Assembly (NCBI GenBank): GCA_944800085.1
Contig: CALYLO010000003.1
Span: forward strand, 496,001-560,000
Origin: Paenibacillus melissococcoides
GTDB lineage: Bacteria; Bacillota; Bacilli; Paenibacillales; Paenibacillaceae
Length of the DNA stretch: 64,000 nt
Reading direction: 5' to 3'
Made by a program: the position numbers and the translations under genes. Below are positions 33,820 through 42,996 of the stretch, in pieces. Position 1 is the stretch's first letter. Each line of letters opens with the position of its first letter. Below the pieces are notes generated by a model. It saw nothing but the letters and a program-made list of their open reading frames with translations, did not search any database and was not told where the DNA came from.

Positions 33820-35069
33820 ATTTGCTACAATTTAGCCAGGACGCCTATTTAGTCGCATTTTTCTTGTTCTGTATCGCGTTCATTCTGTTCGTGTTCGCCC
33901 TCGGGGGCGGCAAGTCCCAGGATTACGGCCGCCGGGAACGGAAGTGGGGGAAGATTGCGTTCGCCGTGACGATTATCGGCTTCTTGGCGCAGGCGGCCTA
34001 CTTCTTCACGCGCTGGATTGGCGCGGGGCATATTCCGGTCAGCAATATGTACGAATTTATGTCCTTCCTGGCGATGATGATTATTGCCGCTTTCGTCGTG
34101 GTATATTTGATCTACCGTTCGACGGTGCTCGGGGTGTTCGGAGTGCCCCTAGCGGTTATCATTATGGGCTATGCCTCTGTCTTTCCGAGCGAGGTTCAGC
34201 CGCTCATCCCGCAGCTGGACTCGATCTGGCTCTATATCCATGTTACGATGGTCGCGCTCGGCTACGCGTTCTTCGCGGTCGGGTTCCTGGCCGGCCTGCT
34301 TCATCTGCTGCGATCGATCCGCTGGGATGCCGGGGCGCCGCGCCGGCCGCAGCATTGGCTCGAATTCACGATGGCCAGCATCGTTATCGTCGTCGGCTTT
34401 ATCTCGATCGTCTTTATTTTCCGCGGAGCCGGATACGAGGTCATCATCGATCAGAAGTTGGAGAGCGTCAAGAACGGTCAGATCGAGACGAGGCTGGAAA
34501 AGGTTACGTATCAAATGCCGCCGCTGGTCGCTCCGTACAACAGTGACTCGGCTTCCTTGGAGAAGGTGCCGAGCTTTATCGGCATATCGCTGCCGCTGAT
34601 GGAAGCGCCAAGCTGGATGAAGGGCGTGCAGGCGGGTCGGAAGCTGAACACCGTCATCTGGTCGCTGCTGACCGGACTGGTGCTGTACGGCCTCATTCGT
34701 GTGATTATCCGCAAGCCGATCGCGAAGTCGATTCAACCGCTGGTCCGCGGCGTCGATCCGGAGCTGGCCGATGAGATCAGCTACCGATCGATCGCGCTGG
34801 GCTTCCCGGTGTTCACGCTGGGCGGGCTGATCTTCGCGATGATCTGGGCGCAGATTGCCTGGTCCCGGTTCTGGGGGTGGGATCCGAAGGAGGTCTGGGC
34901 GCTCATTACGTGGCTGTTTTACAGCGCCTACCTGCATTTGCGCCTGTCGCGAAGCTGGATCGGGACAAAATCGTCCTGGCTTGCCGTCATTGGCTTTTTG
35001 ATCGTTATGTTTACTTTGGTCGGAGTGAATCTCATTATCTCCGGGCTGCATTCCTATGCCGGAGTATAA
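33816..35069 (+). CDS. resC: Cytochrome c biogenesis protein ResC (CcsA family)
   Basis: ResC is the haem-handling partner of ResB. The 417-residue, roughly eight-span protein contains the tryptophan-rich haem motif WGWDPKEVWALITWL near residue 355 and conserved histidines in the membrane spans. A TTG start overlaps the resB stop, giving coupled translation. A hydrophilic loop of about 90 residues (about 210-290) separates the two membrane halves. Confidence 0.93.
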   Translation: MNLLQFSQDAYLVAFFLFCIAFILFVFALGGGKSQDYGRRERKWGKIAFAVTIIGFLAQAAYFFTRWIGAGHIPVSNMYEFMSFLAMMIIAAFVVVYLIYRSTVLGVFGVPLAVIIMGYASVFPSEVQPLIPQLDSIWLYIHVTMVALGYAFFAVGFLAGLLHLLRSIRWDAGAPRRPQHWLEFTMASIVIVVGFISIVFIFRGAGYEVIIDQKLESVKNGQIETRLEKVTYQMPPLVAPYNSDSASLEKVPSFIGISLPLMEAPSWMKGVQAGRKLNTVIWSLLTGLVLYGLIRVIIRKPIAKSIQPLVRGVDPELADEISYRSIALGFPVFTLGGLIFAMIWAQIAWSRFWGWDPKEVWALITWLFYSAYLHLRLSRSWIGTKSSWLAVIGFLIVMFTLVGVNLIISGLHSYAGV

Positions 35070-35089
35070 TCCGGGCAGCTGCGCATGCG

Positions 35090-35116
35090 ACTGGACAGGA
35101 CCTTGTTCTGTCCAGT
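35090..35116 (+). terminator. Hairpin between resC and resD
   Basis: ACTGGACAG, loop GACCTTGTT, CTGTCCAGT form a 9-bp perfect stem followed by only TAC, with no T tract. It may be a processing or partial termination point, letting resDE be expressed apart from resABC. Confidence 0.5.
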
Positions 35117-35148
35117 TACGCGTATAACCATTGGAAGGGGAGTCGTAT

Positions 35149-35865
35149 ATGTCTGAACATGTGAATCGCATACTGGTGGTAGATGATGAAGAACGCATTC
35201 GCCGCCTGCTCAAAATGTATCTGGAAAAAGAGGGATACGCGATTGATGAGGCGGAAGATGGAGAAGTAGCGCTCCGCAAAGCGGTAAGCGAGGATTATGA
35301 TTTGATCCTGCTCGACGTGATGCTGCCGGGGATGGACGGCATCGAAGTGTGCACGCGGCTGCGGCAGGTCAAAGCGACGCCGATCATTATGCTGACCGCG
35401 AAAGGCGAAGAAATGAACCGGGTCCAAGGGTTCGAGGTGGGGGCGGACGACTATGTCGTGAAGCCGTTCAGTCCGCGCGAAGTGATCTACCGGGTCAAGG
35501 CGGTGCTTCGCCGTTCGTCGGCGACGGCGTTCTTGACCAACGATCCGAAGACGAGCAACAATATCGTATTCCCGCATTTGGTTATCGAGCATGATGCCCA
35601 CCGCGTCACGGCGGGAGGCCAGGAAGTGAGTCTGACGCCGAAGGAGTATGAGCTGCTTCACTATTTGGCGATATCTCCGGACAAAGTGTTCTCGCGCGAG
35701 GAATTGTTGAAGGATGTATGGAACTACGAATTTTTCGGAGATCTGCGGACCGTGGATACCCATGTGAAGCGTCTGCGCGAAAAGCTGAACAAGGTGTCGC
35801 CGGAGGCAGCGGCCATGATTACGACCGTATGGGGCGTCGGTTACAAGTTAGAGGTGCCGAAATAA
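35149..35865 (+). CDS. resD: Response regulator ResD
   Basis: The OmpR-type regulator of aerobic and anaerobic respiration. Receiver domain: acidic pocket DDEE, phosphorylated D57 in LLDVMLPGMDG, T in LTAKGEE and K in VVKPFSPRE. The winged-helix output domain ends with TVDTHVKRLREKLNK and VWGVGYKLEVPK. ATG 35149 follows GGAAGGGGAG. The kinase gene starts one base after its stop. Confidence 0.94.
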   Translation: MSEHVNRILVVDDEERIRRLLKMYLEKEGYAIDEAEDGEVALRKAVSEDYDLILLDVMLPGMDGIEVCTRLRQVKATPIIMLTAKGEEMNRVQGFEVGADDYVVKPFSPREVIYRVKAVLRRSSATAFLTNDPKTSNNIVFPHLVIEHDAHRVTAGGQEVSLTPKEYELLHYLAISPDKVFSREELLKDVWNYEFFGDLRTVDTHVKRLREKLNKVSPEAAAMITTVWGVGYKLEVPK

Positions 35866-35866
35866 C

Positions 35867-37306
35867 GTGAAATTTTGGCGAAGCATTGTCGGAAAGCTGT
35901 GGATGACCATCATCGGCCTCGTCGCCTTCGTCATGGCGACCTTGGGCGTATACCTGCTGCCTTACATTGACAGCAACTTCGCGCATCCGAATGACATTAA
36001 GCAATTGTTCGTCTATACCGCCATCACCGGCTTCTCGCTGACGACGTTCTTCGCGCTGTTCCTGTTCACGAAGATTACGCAGCCGCTCCGCAAGCTGAAG
36101 GAGGCCGCCGACACGATACGGCAAGGAGATTATTCGACGAAGGTAACGATACGCTCCTCCGACGAGATCGGCGAGCTGTCCCGAACGTTCAACCATATGG
36201 CGGAGGAGCTGAAGCTGACGATTCAGGATCTGCAGCATGAGAAGGAGCACCTGGCCAGCGTGCTGCGGAGCATGACCGACGCGGTGATTACGTTCGACGC
36301 GGCCGGCCAAATGCTGCTCACGAATCCGCAGGGCGAAGCGATCCTGAACACCTGGAATCAGATGGAGTGGAACATTCAAGAGGAGGGAGCCGAGTCTTCG
36401 GCCGTTCCCGATCCGTTGAAGCCTTATTTCGATACGGTCGTGAAGGAAGGGAAGGAAGTGACGGCGCGGGTTCACGTGCAGAAGGAAGTATGGTCGGTCG
36501 TGATGGGCCCGCTCCATGCCGACAGCCGCGTGCGCGGAGCGGTCGCCGTGCTGCGGGATATTTCGGAGGAAGTCAAGCTGGAGAAGCTGCGGACGGACTT
36601 CGTCGCCAATGTGTCCCATGAGATCCGTACCCCGCTCTCCATGCTGCAAGGATACAGCGAGGCGCTGATGGATGATATCGCCGCCTCCCCCGAGGAACGG
36701 CAGGAACTTGTCCAGGTCATTCATGACGAATCGCTCCGCATGGGGCGTCTCGTCAAAGATCTGCTCGATCTGGCAAAGATGGAATCGGGCCATATGCAGA
36801 TGCACTGGAACGAGACCGACTTCAATGAACTGATTCACCGCGTATACCGCAAATATACGGTGCTCGCGAAGGAGCAGCAGATTCCGATCGTGCTGAAGCT
36901 CGAAGCGCATGATCCGGTGCTGCCCGCCGCCGACGAGGATCGGCTGGAGCAGGTGCTGACCAATCTCCTGGACAATGCGCTGCGGCATTCGTCAGCCGGG
37001 GAGGAAATAGCCATCGGTACGAGCCGCGGCGTTTCCGCCGATGGGGGCGAGACGCTGACCATCGTCGTTCAGGACCACGGCCAGGGCATACCGTCTGAGG
37101 ATCTCCCCTATATTTTCGACCGCTTCTACAAGGCCGACAAGGCCCGCAAGCGGGAAGCGACCGGCGGGACCGGATTGGGTCTGGCTATTGTCAAAAATAT
37201 TGTGGAGGCCCACAAGGGATCTATCCAGGTTCACAGCGTCCAGGGCGAGGGGACGACGTTCACCATTCAGCTCCCGATCCCGGTGTCGCAAAAAGAGAAC
37301 GGATGA
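35867..37306 (+). CDS. resE: Sensor histidine kinase ResE, short extracytoplasmic loop
   Basis: ResE phosphorylates ResD in response to oxygen limitation. The 479-residue protein has membrane spans near residues 10-30 and 49-67 with only about 18 residues between them, then HAMP (KITQPLRKLKEAADTIRQGD), PAS (about 125-220), the H box VANVSHEIRTPLSML, N box LTNLLDNALRHS and G boxes DHGQGI and GGTGLGLAIVKNI. B. subtilis ResE is about 110 residues longer, mostly outside the membrane, so an external sensing domain is missing here. Confidence 0.92.
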   Translation: MKFWRSIVGKLWMTIIGLVAFVMATLGVYLLPYIDSNFAHPNDIKQLFVYTAITGFSLTTFFALFLFTKITQPLRKLKEAADTIRQGDYSTKVTIRSSDEIGELSRTFNHMAEELKLTIQDLQHEKEHLASVLRSMTDAVITFDAAGQMLLTNPQGEAILNTWNQMEWNIQEEGAESSAVPDPLKPYFDTVVKEGKEVTARVHVQKEVWSVVMGPLHADSRVRGAVAVLRDISEEVKLEKLRTDFVANVSHEIRTPLSMLQGYSEALMDDIAASPEERQELVQVIHDESLRMGRLVKDLLDLAKMESGHMQMHWNETDFNELIHRVYRKYTVLAKEQQIPIVLKLEAHDPVLPAADEDRLEQVLTNLLDNALRHSSAGEEIAIGTSRGVSADGGETLTIVVQDHGQGIPSEDLPYIFDRFYKADKARKREATGGTGLGLAIVKNIVEAHKGSIQVHSVQGEGTTFTIQLPIPVSQKENG

Positions 37307-37316
37307 CGAAACGGCA

Positions 37317-37353
37317 AAACTCCCTTTTCCGCTTGGCGGAGAAGGGAGTTTTG
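37317..37353. terminator. Bidirectional terminator between resE and serA
   Basis: AAAACTCCCTT, TTCCGC, TTG, GCGGAG, AAGGGAGTTTT forms a long stem with A tract before and T tract after, so it works on both strands and can end resE and serA. Confidence 0.9.
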
Positions 37354-37464
37354 TGTCGTGCGGCGATTCGCTAATGATGTCAGAGCAAGACGGATTTTTT
37401 ACCAAAATCTTGTTGCCCGTGGAACAAGGGCGCAGGGCTTTGCGTGATCCGGGCCACCTTTTCG

Positions 37465-39051
37465 TTATAGGACGATGACTTTCGCTTTATGGATATCCCC
37501 ATGAGCCTTCAGCTCCGCGAGCACATCCTGCGGCACCGACTTATCCACGGACAGCACCATAATCGCGTCTCCGCCGGCGATTTTGCGTCCCACCTGCATC
37601 GTCGCGATATTTACGCCGTTGTTGCCAAGCAGGGAGCCGACCAGCCCGATGACGCCCGGCTTGTCATGATGGGAGATCAGAAGGAGATAGCCTTCCGGCG
37701 CCAAATCCACGGTATATTTGTCGATCTGAACGATCCGTTCCCCGTAACCGTTCAGCAGCGTGCCGGCCACGAGACGTTCTTCGTTGCTCGTGCGCAGCTT
37801 GACCGTCAGCAGGTTGGTGAAGCCTTTGGCGATATGGGATTTTTCCACCAAAATATGGATGTCGCGGACCTTGGCCAGATGCATCGAATTGACCTCGTTC
37901 ACTTCGGATCCAAGATGGCGGGACAGCACGCCTTTGACGATGTAGCGCGTAATCGGCTGGGTATCCACCTCGGCCAGATCGCCGCAATAATTGACGACGA
38001 TCTCCAGGACAGGGCTTTTCGCCATTTGGCCGGCGAATTGTCCGAGCTTCTCGGCGAGCTTGAAGTAAGGCTGAATCTTTTTCAGCACGCTCGGCGCGAC
38101 CGGCGGCATATTCACCGCATTTTTGAACGGTTCGTTCCGCAAAATATGCAGCACCTGCTCGGAGACGTCGACCGCGACGTTCTCTTGCGCTTCTACCGTC
38201 GATGCGCCGAGGTGAGGGGTGACAATGATCTTCGGATGATTCAAGAACGGATGATCGGCAGCCGGCGGTTCCGCCTCGAACACGTCGAAGGCCGCTCCGG
38301 CAACGATGCCCGCGTCAATCGCCTCGATAAGCGCCCGTTCATCGATAATGCCGCCGCGGGCGCAGTTGATGATGCGCATTCCCCGCTTCATCACCTCGAA
38401 CTGCGGCCGGGAAATCATATGGCGCGTCTCGTCGGTAAGCGGTGTATGGACGGTGATGAAATCGGCCGCGCGGATAATCTCGTCAACCGTTCCAAGCTTG
38501 ACGCCAAGCTTCTCCGCCCGTTCGTCCGTCATGAACGGATCGTAGCCGATGACTTCCATGCCGAACGCCTTGGCGCGCTTCGCGACCTCGCTCCCGATTC
38601 GGCCCATGCCGAGCACGCCGAGCGTCTTGTTCATCAATTCGACGCCAAGGTACGACTTGCGGTCCCATACGCCGCTAATCGTCTTCATGTACGCTTGCGG
38701 AATATGGCGCGACAGGGCCATCATCATGGCGAAGGCATGCTCGCAGGTCGTGATCGTGTTGCCGTCCGGCGCGTTGATAACGATGATTCCCCGCTTCGTC
38801 GCCGCTTCCAGATCGATGTTGTCCACGCCGACACCCGCGCGTCCGATGACCTTGAGCTGCTTGGCGGCTTCCATGATACGGGCCGTTACCCGCGTCTGGC
38901 TGCGGACAAGCAGGGCATCGACATCGCCGATGATGCCGATCAGCTCGTCTTCCGACAATCCGGTCTTTTTCAGAACGGTCACATCCTGCGCGTCGACGAG
39001 CTGCTGGATGCCGAAATCGCTGATCGGATCCGATACGAGTACTTTGAACAT
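37465..39051 (-). CDS. serA: D-3-phosphoglycerate dehydrogenase
   Basis: SerA catalyses the first step of serine synthesis. The 528-residue long form has the substrate domain split around the NAD domain (LGVLGMGRIGSEVAKRAKAF, residues 142-161), catalytic Arg, Glu and His regions (NCARGGIIDE, TPHLGASTVEAQENVA), then the ASB domain and a C-terminal ACT domain (LLISHHDKPGVIGLVGSLLG onwards) for serine feedback. It is transcribed from a strong promoter through a T-box leader on the minus strand. The B. subtilis neighbours (resDE side and ypbD side) are the same, but sigX and ferredoxin genes are absent. Confidence 0.95.
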   Translation of the reverse strand: MFKVLVSDPISDFGIQQLVDAQDVTVLKKTGLSEDELIGIIGDVDALLVRSQTRVTARIMEAAKQLKVIGRAGVGVDNIDLEAATKRGIIVINAPDGNTITTCEHAFAMMMALSRHIPQAYMKTISGVWDRKSYLGVELMNKTLGVLGMGRIGSEVAKRAKAFGMEVIGYDPFMTDERAEKLGVKLGTVDEIIRAADFITVHTPLTDETRHMISRPQFEVMKRGMRIINCARGGIIDERALIEAIDAGIVAGAAFDVFEAEPPAADHPFLNHPKIIVTPHLGASTVEAQENVAVDVSEQVLHILRNEPFKNAVNMPPVAPSVLKKIQPYFKLAEKLGQFAGQMAKSPVLEIVVNYCGDLAEVDTQPITRYIVKGVLSRHLGSEVNEVNSMHLAKVRDIHILVEKSHIAKGFTNLLTVKLRTSNEERLVAGTLLNGYGERIVQIDKYTVDLAPEGYLLLISHHDKPGVIGLVGSLLGNNGVNIATMQVGRKIAGGDAIMVLSVDKSVPQDVLAELKAHGDIHKAKVIVL

Positions 39052-39089
39052 GGATATCTCCTCCCAATATCTAACTCATAGTTATCTAT

Positions 39090-39362
39090 AAAAAAACTCC
39101 CGTCCGCATACTACGACCGTAGTAAGGGACGAGAGTCTTCTTCCGTGGTGCCACCCTTCTTCGCCCGGCGCTTGCGCGCCAGGCCTTGACCATCTCGCAA
39201 TGAGATGCCGAGCGGTAACGGGCTCAAGCCGGTTGGACCTACGCACTTGCCGCCGGCAAGCTTCAGCACAACAACTCCGGAACGCTGGAACATGATGGTC
39301 CGCCGCCGATTCCCACCTGCCATCGGCTCTCTGTAGGCCTTCGCATCTGTTCTTTTCCTTCA
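39090..39362 (-). ncRNA. T-box leader of serA, probably serine-responsive
   Basis: Reading the minus strand, the T-box core AAGGGTGGCACCACGG is at 39142-39157, followed by a terminator (CTCTCGTCC paired with GGACGGGAG plus an inner TACTAC/GTAGTA) and seven T. Stem I starts near 39350 with GAACA pairing to TGTTC; a TCA serine codon lies directly before TGTTC as a candidate specifier. The UGGN base is C, which pairs with a G discriminator as in tRNA-Ser. Uncharged tRNA-Ser should therefore switch serA on. Confidence 0.9.
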
Positions 39363-39388
39363 CCGTATTACATCATGAAATTTCATTT

Positions 39389-39417
39389 AATGTATCACGC
39401 TTCCTGATCGGTGTCAA
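39389..39417 (-). promoter_or_regulatory. serA promoter
   Basis: On the minus strand, TTGACA (39412-39417) and TACATT (39389-39394) are 17 bases apart. Transcription would begin near 39382 and run straight into the T-box leader. Confidence 0.82.
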
Positions 39418-39570
39418 TAGGGAGAAAAAAGACCTGATTCCATAGGGAGCGCCGAGCTAATTGCACGGGCTGAGGTTGTATCGGAGCCATTTTTTCTGAT
39501 ATGATTCATCTGTTGGTTCATCGCAACTTTACTTGCATGTGTGTGTATATATCGGTAAGGCAGGGATTGA

Positions 39571-40161
39571 ATGAAACAGAAATGGAATCAATTTAAAGAA
39601 CGGCAGGTTCGTGTTCACGAACTGGACGATCGCCTCCTGCTTCTTAACCTGTACCTGACGCAAGGCCTCACTCTGCTGGCAGGATTGATATGGATATGGC
39701 TGCAGGGCAGAAATCCGTTCGCCCTTCTGGCCCTGCCGGAAGGATGGCAGTGGCTGTGGTGGAGCGCCGGCTTGGCCGTCGTCGTCGTGCTCGTCGACAT
39801 CGCCGTGTCGCAATTCGTGCCGGAGGAAATGACCGACGACGGGGGCATGAACGAGAAGCTGTTCGGCAAGCGGCCGTTGTGGCATATTGTCGTGATTTGT
39901 CTGATTGTGGGCATCTGCGAAGAACTGTTGTTCCGGGGGGCGGTCCAGCATGCTTTCGGTCCGTACTGGACCAGCATTCTGTTCGCCGCGATCCATGTCC
40001 GCTATTTGCGCCATTGGCTGCCGACACTGATGGTATTTCTCATCAGCTATGCGCTCGGAACCGTCTACGAATGGACGGGCACATTGTGGGCGCCGATTGC
40101 GGCTCACTTTTTCATTGATTTGATTATGGGACTTATTTTACGCTTTCGGAGGGAATTATGA
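39571..40161 (+). CDS. CPBP-family intramembrane metalloprotease
   Basis: A 196-residue membrane protein with the Abi/CPBP signature: EE at 117-118 and R122 in CEELLFRGAVQHAF, followed by a histidine in LFAAIHVRY and HFFIDL near the end. Family members cleave or protect against peptides, and some act in prenyl protein processing. B. subtilis has a CPBP gene (ypbD) next to serA, which matches. The stop overlaps the next start by ATGA. Confidence 0.87.
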   Translation: MKQKWNQFKERQVRVHELDDRLLLLNLYLTQGLTLLAGLIWIWLQGRNPFALLALPEGWQWLWWSAGLAVVVVLVDIAVSQFVPEEMTDDGGMNEKLFGKRPLWHIVVICLIVGICEELLFRGAVQHAFGPYWTSILFAAIHVRYLRHWLPTLMVFLISYALGTVYEWTGTLWAPIAAHFFIDLIMGLILRFRREL

Positions 40162-40553
40162 GCGAGAAGCGGCCTGACCCGTCATTTCGCGGGTTCACAC
40201 GCAGAACCGCGGCCCCCGACATGGAAGACAGCCCGGCGCTCGCTGCGCTGCGCCGGCTGCGGGAAGATTCGGCGTCCAAGGCTTCGGCCGATGGAAAGGA
40301 AGAGGCCGGATCCCATCCAGACACCAAGACAACAGCATCGAAGCGCCAGGGAGAGGAGCCGGGGGAACAGGCGGCGGCTCTCCTTGATGAGGAAGAGGAT
40401 GAAGATCGTTATTTGCCACCCCGCAAAGAATTGTATCCTTCCAATTACGCAAAACTTACGCAATGGTTTTACAATATATTGTTTTTGCTGTTTATCGGGC
40501 TGTTAATCGCTCTCTTCTTGTGGGGGCGGCATAAGATGGCGTTGGGAGGATAA
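40158..40553 (+). CDS. Hypothetical protein with charged N-terminus and one C-terminal membrane span
   Basis: A 131-residue protein of no family I recognise. Residues 1-98 are hydrophilic and of low complexity, with an acidic run (LLDEEEDEDRY); residues about 105-123 form a membrane span (NILFLLFIGLLIALFLW) followed by a short basic end, so it is probably tail-anchored. It overlaps the CPBP gene by four bases and sits seven bases before the phosphoesterase gene, so the three probably form one transcript. Confidence 0.75.
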   Translation: MSEKRPDPSFRGFTRRTAAPDMEDSPALAALRRLREDSASKASADGKEEAGSHPDTKTTASKRQGEEPGEQAAALLDEEEDEDRYLPPRKELYPSNYAKLTQWFYNILFLLFIGLLIALFLWGRHKMALGG

Positions 40554-40559
40554 TTCGCC

Positions 40560-41369
40560 ATGATTGCTGTTATCGGTCTTGTTGTATTGGGCTTCTGTGC
40601 CGTTGCGGGCTACATGCTGCGGGAAGCGAGCGGATGTAACATTGTGGAGGAGGAAGTGTCGTTAAGGCGGCTGCCGTCATCATTCGACGGCACCCGCTTG
40701 TTTTTTATTTCCGATATTCATCGGCGGACCATTGCCGATCGGGAGCTTGCGGCTCTGATGAAGCATGACAAGGCGGATCTCGTCATTATTGGCGGGGATA
40801 TGACGGAAGCCGGCGTTCCGCTCGAACGTTGCCGGCATAACATACGGATGCTGTCGCGGCTTGGCCCGGTCATGGCCGTTCATGGCAATCATGATTACAA
40901 GGCAGATATCCGCAGGCTTGACGATATGCTCAGGGAACTCGGCGTGAAGGTGCTGGACAATGAAGCCGTCCGGCTGGAGCGGGGCGGAGCGGGGATATGG
41001 CTGGTCGGCTGGGATGACTTCAGCACGGGAAGGACGAACGCCAAGCTCAGCATGCTTGACGTCAGGGTGCAGCCGGGCTGCACCATCGTCGTCACTCACG
41101 ATCCGCTGTCCCTGCGGGGCGAGAGTTTGGAGGGCATCGATTTGGTCTTGTCGGGGCATACGCATGGCGGCCAAATCTGCTTGCCTGGCCTCGGACCTGT
41201 CCGCACAGGAAAGTTTTACCGTCAATACTTGGCAGGCTGGTATCCGTTCGCCGACAAGAACGGACATTGCGCGCGGCTGTTCATCAGCAGGGGATATGGG
41301 ACCTCGCATGCCCCTTTTCGCCTGTGCAGCCCGCCGGAGGTTCATTTCATTACGCTCCGGGCACGCTGA
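40560..41369 (+). CDS. Metallophosphoesterase (YpbG-like)
   Basis: A calcineurin-like phosphoesterase of 269 residues with an N-terminal membrane segment. All motifs are present: FFISDIHRR, IIGGDMTEAG, VHGNHDYKAD, VVTHDPLSL and LSGHTHGGQ. Relatives cleave UDP-diacylglucosamine, cyclic nucleotides or phospholipid head groups, so the substrate is open. The order CPBP - phosphoesterase - mecA recalls ypbD-ypbG-ypbH of B. subtilis. Confidence 0.9.
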   Translation: MIAVIGLVVLGFCAVAGYMLREASGCNIVEEEVSLRRLPSSFDGTRLFFISDIHRRTIADRELAALMKHDKADLVIIGGDMTEAGVPLERCRHNIRMLSRLGPVMAVHGNHDYKADIRRLDDMLRELGVKVLDNEAVRLERGGAGIWLVGWDDFSTGRTNAKLSMLDVRVQPGCTIVVTHDPLSLRGESLEGIDLVLSGHTHGGQICLPGLGPVRTGKFYRQYLAGWYPFADKNGHCARLFISRGYGTSHAPFRLCSPPEVHFITLRAR

Positions 41370-41497
41370 AAAACAAATACCGGGCTTTCCAGTTCCTGCG
41401 ATGCATGCCCCATTGTTTCCTGAATTTATTGCGCATGCTTCAGGTGAACGGCGACCACACTAACTACTGAATCCGAATAACCAAGGAGGGATCAGCA

Positions 41498-41938
41498 GTG
41501 AATAATATGAGAGCATTTTTTACCGGTACGGCTCTCGGTGTAATCGCGGGCATGTATATGGCCGATCGCCGCTCTCTTGCGAACCTGCAGTCCAAGCTTC
41601 AGGTAGCTGGAAACGTGATGCAGGACGTGATGGGCCAAGCGAAAAACAAAGTGATGGACTCTGCGATGACGAATCTGGCCAATGTGGGCAACGCCTTGTC
41701 TAAAGCGGCCAGCCAAGCCAACCCGAACGAGTTCAGCCTGGACAAAGTAAAGCAGCTCATCGATAGCGATCCGGAAGTCAAACGCAAGGTTGATGCGATT
41801 CTGAGCGAGAACGGACTGGCTCCGCTGCCTTCATCCATGAATTCTACGGCTGCTGCGACGAGCGCTCAGGACGCATTGAAGACTACGGTTCAGTCGCTGG
41901 AGACCAAAGCGGACATGCAGCAGCCGGCCCGCCACTAA
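41498..41938 (+). CDS. Hypothetical YtxH-like protein
   Basis: A 146-residue protein beginning with a short hydrophobic segment (FFTGTALGVIAGMYMAD) followed by a long, alanine- and glutamine-rich, probably helical domain, as in YtxH-type envelope stress proteins. No enzyme motif is seen. GTG 41498 follows AGGAGGG by seven bases. It is a single gene with its own terminator. Family call is tentative. Confidence 0.7.
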   Translation: MNNMRAFFTGTALGVIAGMYMADRRSLANLQSKLQVAGNVMQDVMGQAKNKVMDSAMTNLANVGNALSKAASQANPNEFSLDKVKQLIDSDPEVKRKVDAILSENGLAPLPSSMNSTAAATSAQDALKTTVQSLETKADMQQPARH

Positions 41939-42010
41939 TGAAATAGCTAGCAATGGCTGCAAGATCATGCAGCCGATCTGGGCCGTCTTGATCGAGCAAC
42001 CGGCAACAAG

Positions 42011-42039
42011 AGCCGTCGAGCGTTCATCGACGGCTTTTT
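42011..42039 (+). terminator. Terminator after the YtxH-like gene
   Basis: AGCCGTCGA, loop GCGTTCA, TCGACGGCT and five T. Confidence 0.88.
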
Positions 42040-42203
42040 GGGTATTTTCCATACATACCTAAGAAGATCCGGACAGGCCATTTTATGTAGTGCAAAACAT
42101 TTGAATTAATGATAACATGAGGTTACAAGGAACCATTTTCAGCACATATTATATGTTGCTTCATAATCTGTTATAACCGAAGTTGCAAAGGAGGGTCCTG
42201 TCC

Positions 42204-42824
42204 ATGAAAATCGAACGTCTGAGCCATGACAAAATCCGTGTTTTCCTTACGTTCGACGATTTGTCGGAGCGCGGGATCCAACGCGAAGATCTCTGGCGCG
42301 AGATGACGAAGCTGCAGGAGCTGTTCGCGGAAATGATGGACCAGGCTTACACTGAACTCGGATTCGACGCGACGGGACCGCTTGCCGTAGAAGTGTTCGC
42401 AATGCCTGCGCAAGGCATGGTCGTCATTGTAACCCGGACCCGCTGGGATAGCGCGGGGCACCATGCGAGCGGCGCGGATGAAGACGAGCTGGATGATGTG
42501 TATGAAATGGAAGTGACGCTCGAAGAGAGCGACACGATCGTTTTCGCTTTCCGCGATTTTGAGCATTTCATCGAGGCCGCCCATACGGTGAATTCCAATT
42601 TCTCCGTCTCTGGCGCGCTATACCAATATAATAATCAGTGGATATTCTATGCGGAACCCGCGGATCTCGACTCTCACCGTCTGCAGGGTCTGGTCTCTAT
42701 TCTTGCTGAATATGGGGAAGCCGCATCCGTAACTGCCGCGGTTCTGGAGGAGTACGGAACATGCATTCTCCCGGAGAATGCGATTGCCGTCATATGCAGT
42801 CATTTCCCTCCTCGGCACGCTTAA
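42204..42824 (+). CDS. mecA: ClpC adaptor protein MecA
   Basis: MecA delivers substrates such as ComK to ClpCP. The N-terminal substrate-binding domain starts MKIERLSHDKIRVFLTFDDL, an acidic linker (EDELDDVYEMEV) follows, and the C-terminal ClpC-binding domain contains FRDFEHFIEAAH and YNNQWIFYAEP. ATG 42204 is chosen behind AAAGGAGGG. At 206 residues it is near family length. B. subtilis has the paralogue ypbH (mecB) at the same place before gudB; which paralogue this represents cannot be told here. Confidence 0.9.
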   Translation: MKIERLSHDKIRVFLTFDDLSERGIQREDLWREMTKLQELFAEMMDQAYTELGFDATGPLAVEVFAMPAQGMVVIVTRTRWDSAGHHASGADEDELDDVYEMEVTLEESDTIVFAFRDFEHFIEAAHTVNSNFSVSGALYQYNNQWIFYAEPADLDSHRLQGLVSILAEYGEAASVTAAVLEEYGTCILPENAIAVICSHFPPRHA

Positions 42825-42929
42825 ATGGTTTCTGTTGATTAACAGGGAGCGCCCGCTTCTGAAACGGAGCGAGTCCCCTGTTTTCATTTGTCATCATATG
42901 TCAGTCAGTATATTCAAGCTTGCTCTCAT

Positions 42930-42947
42930 TGGACACAGCAATGTCCA
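42930..42947. promoter_or_regulatory. Palindrome upstream of glutamate dehydrogenase
   Basis: TGGACA, six bases, TGTCCA is a perfect inverted repeat about 50 bases before the gudB start, with TATAAA at 42975-42980 as a possible -10. It could be an operator, but the binding protein is unknown. Confidence 0.35.
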
Positions 42948-42996
42948 GACACCCGGGTTCAATGAGTATATCTACTATAAACCTATGAGGTGAATA

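Noticed and set aside
37489..39081. 530-codon frame on the plus strand opposite serA
   Set aside because: It mirrors serA codons in a G-C-rich gene, has no ribosome site or recognisable domain, and serA on the other strand is certain.
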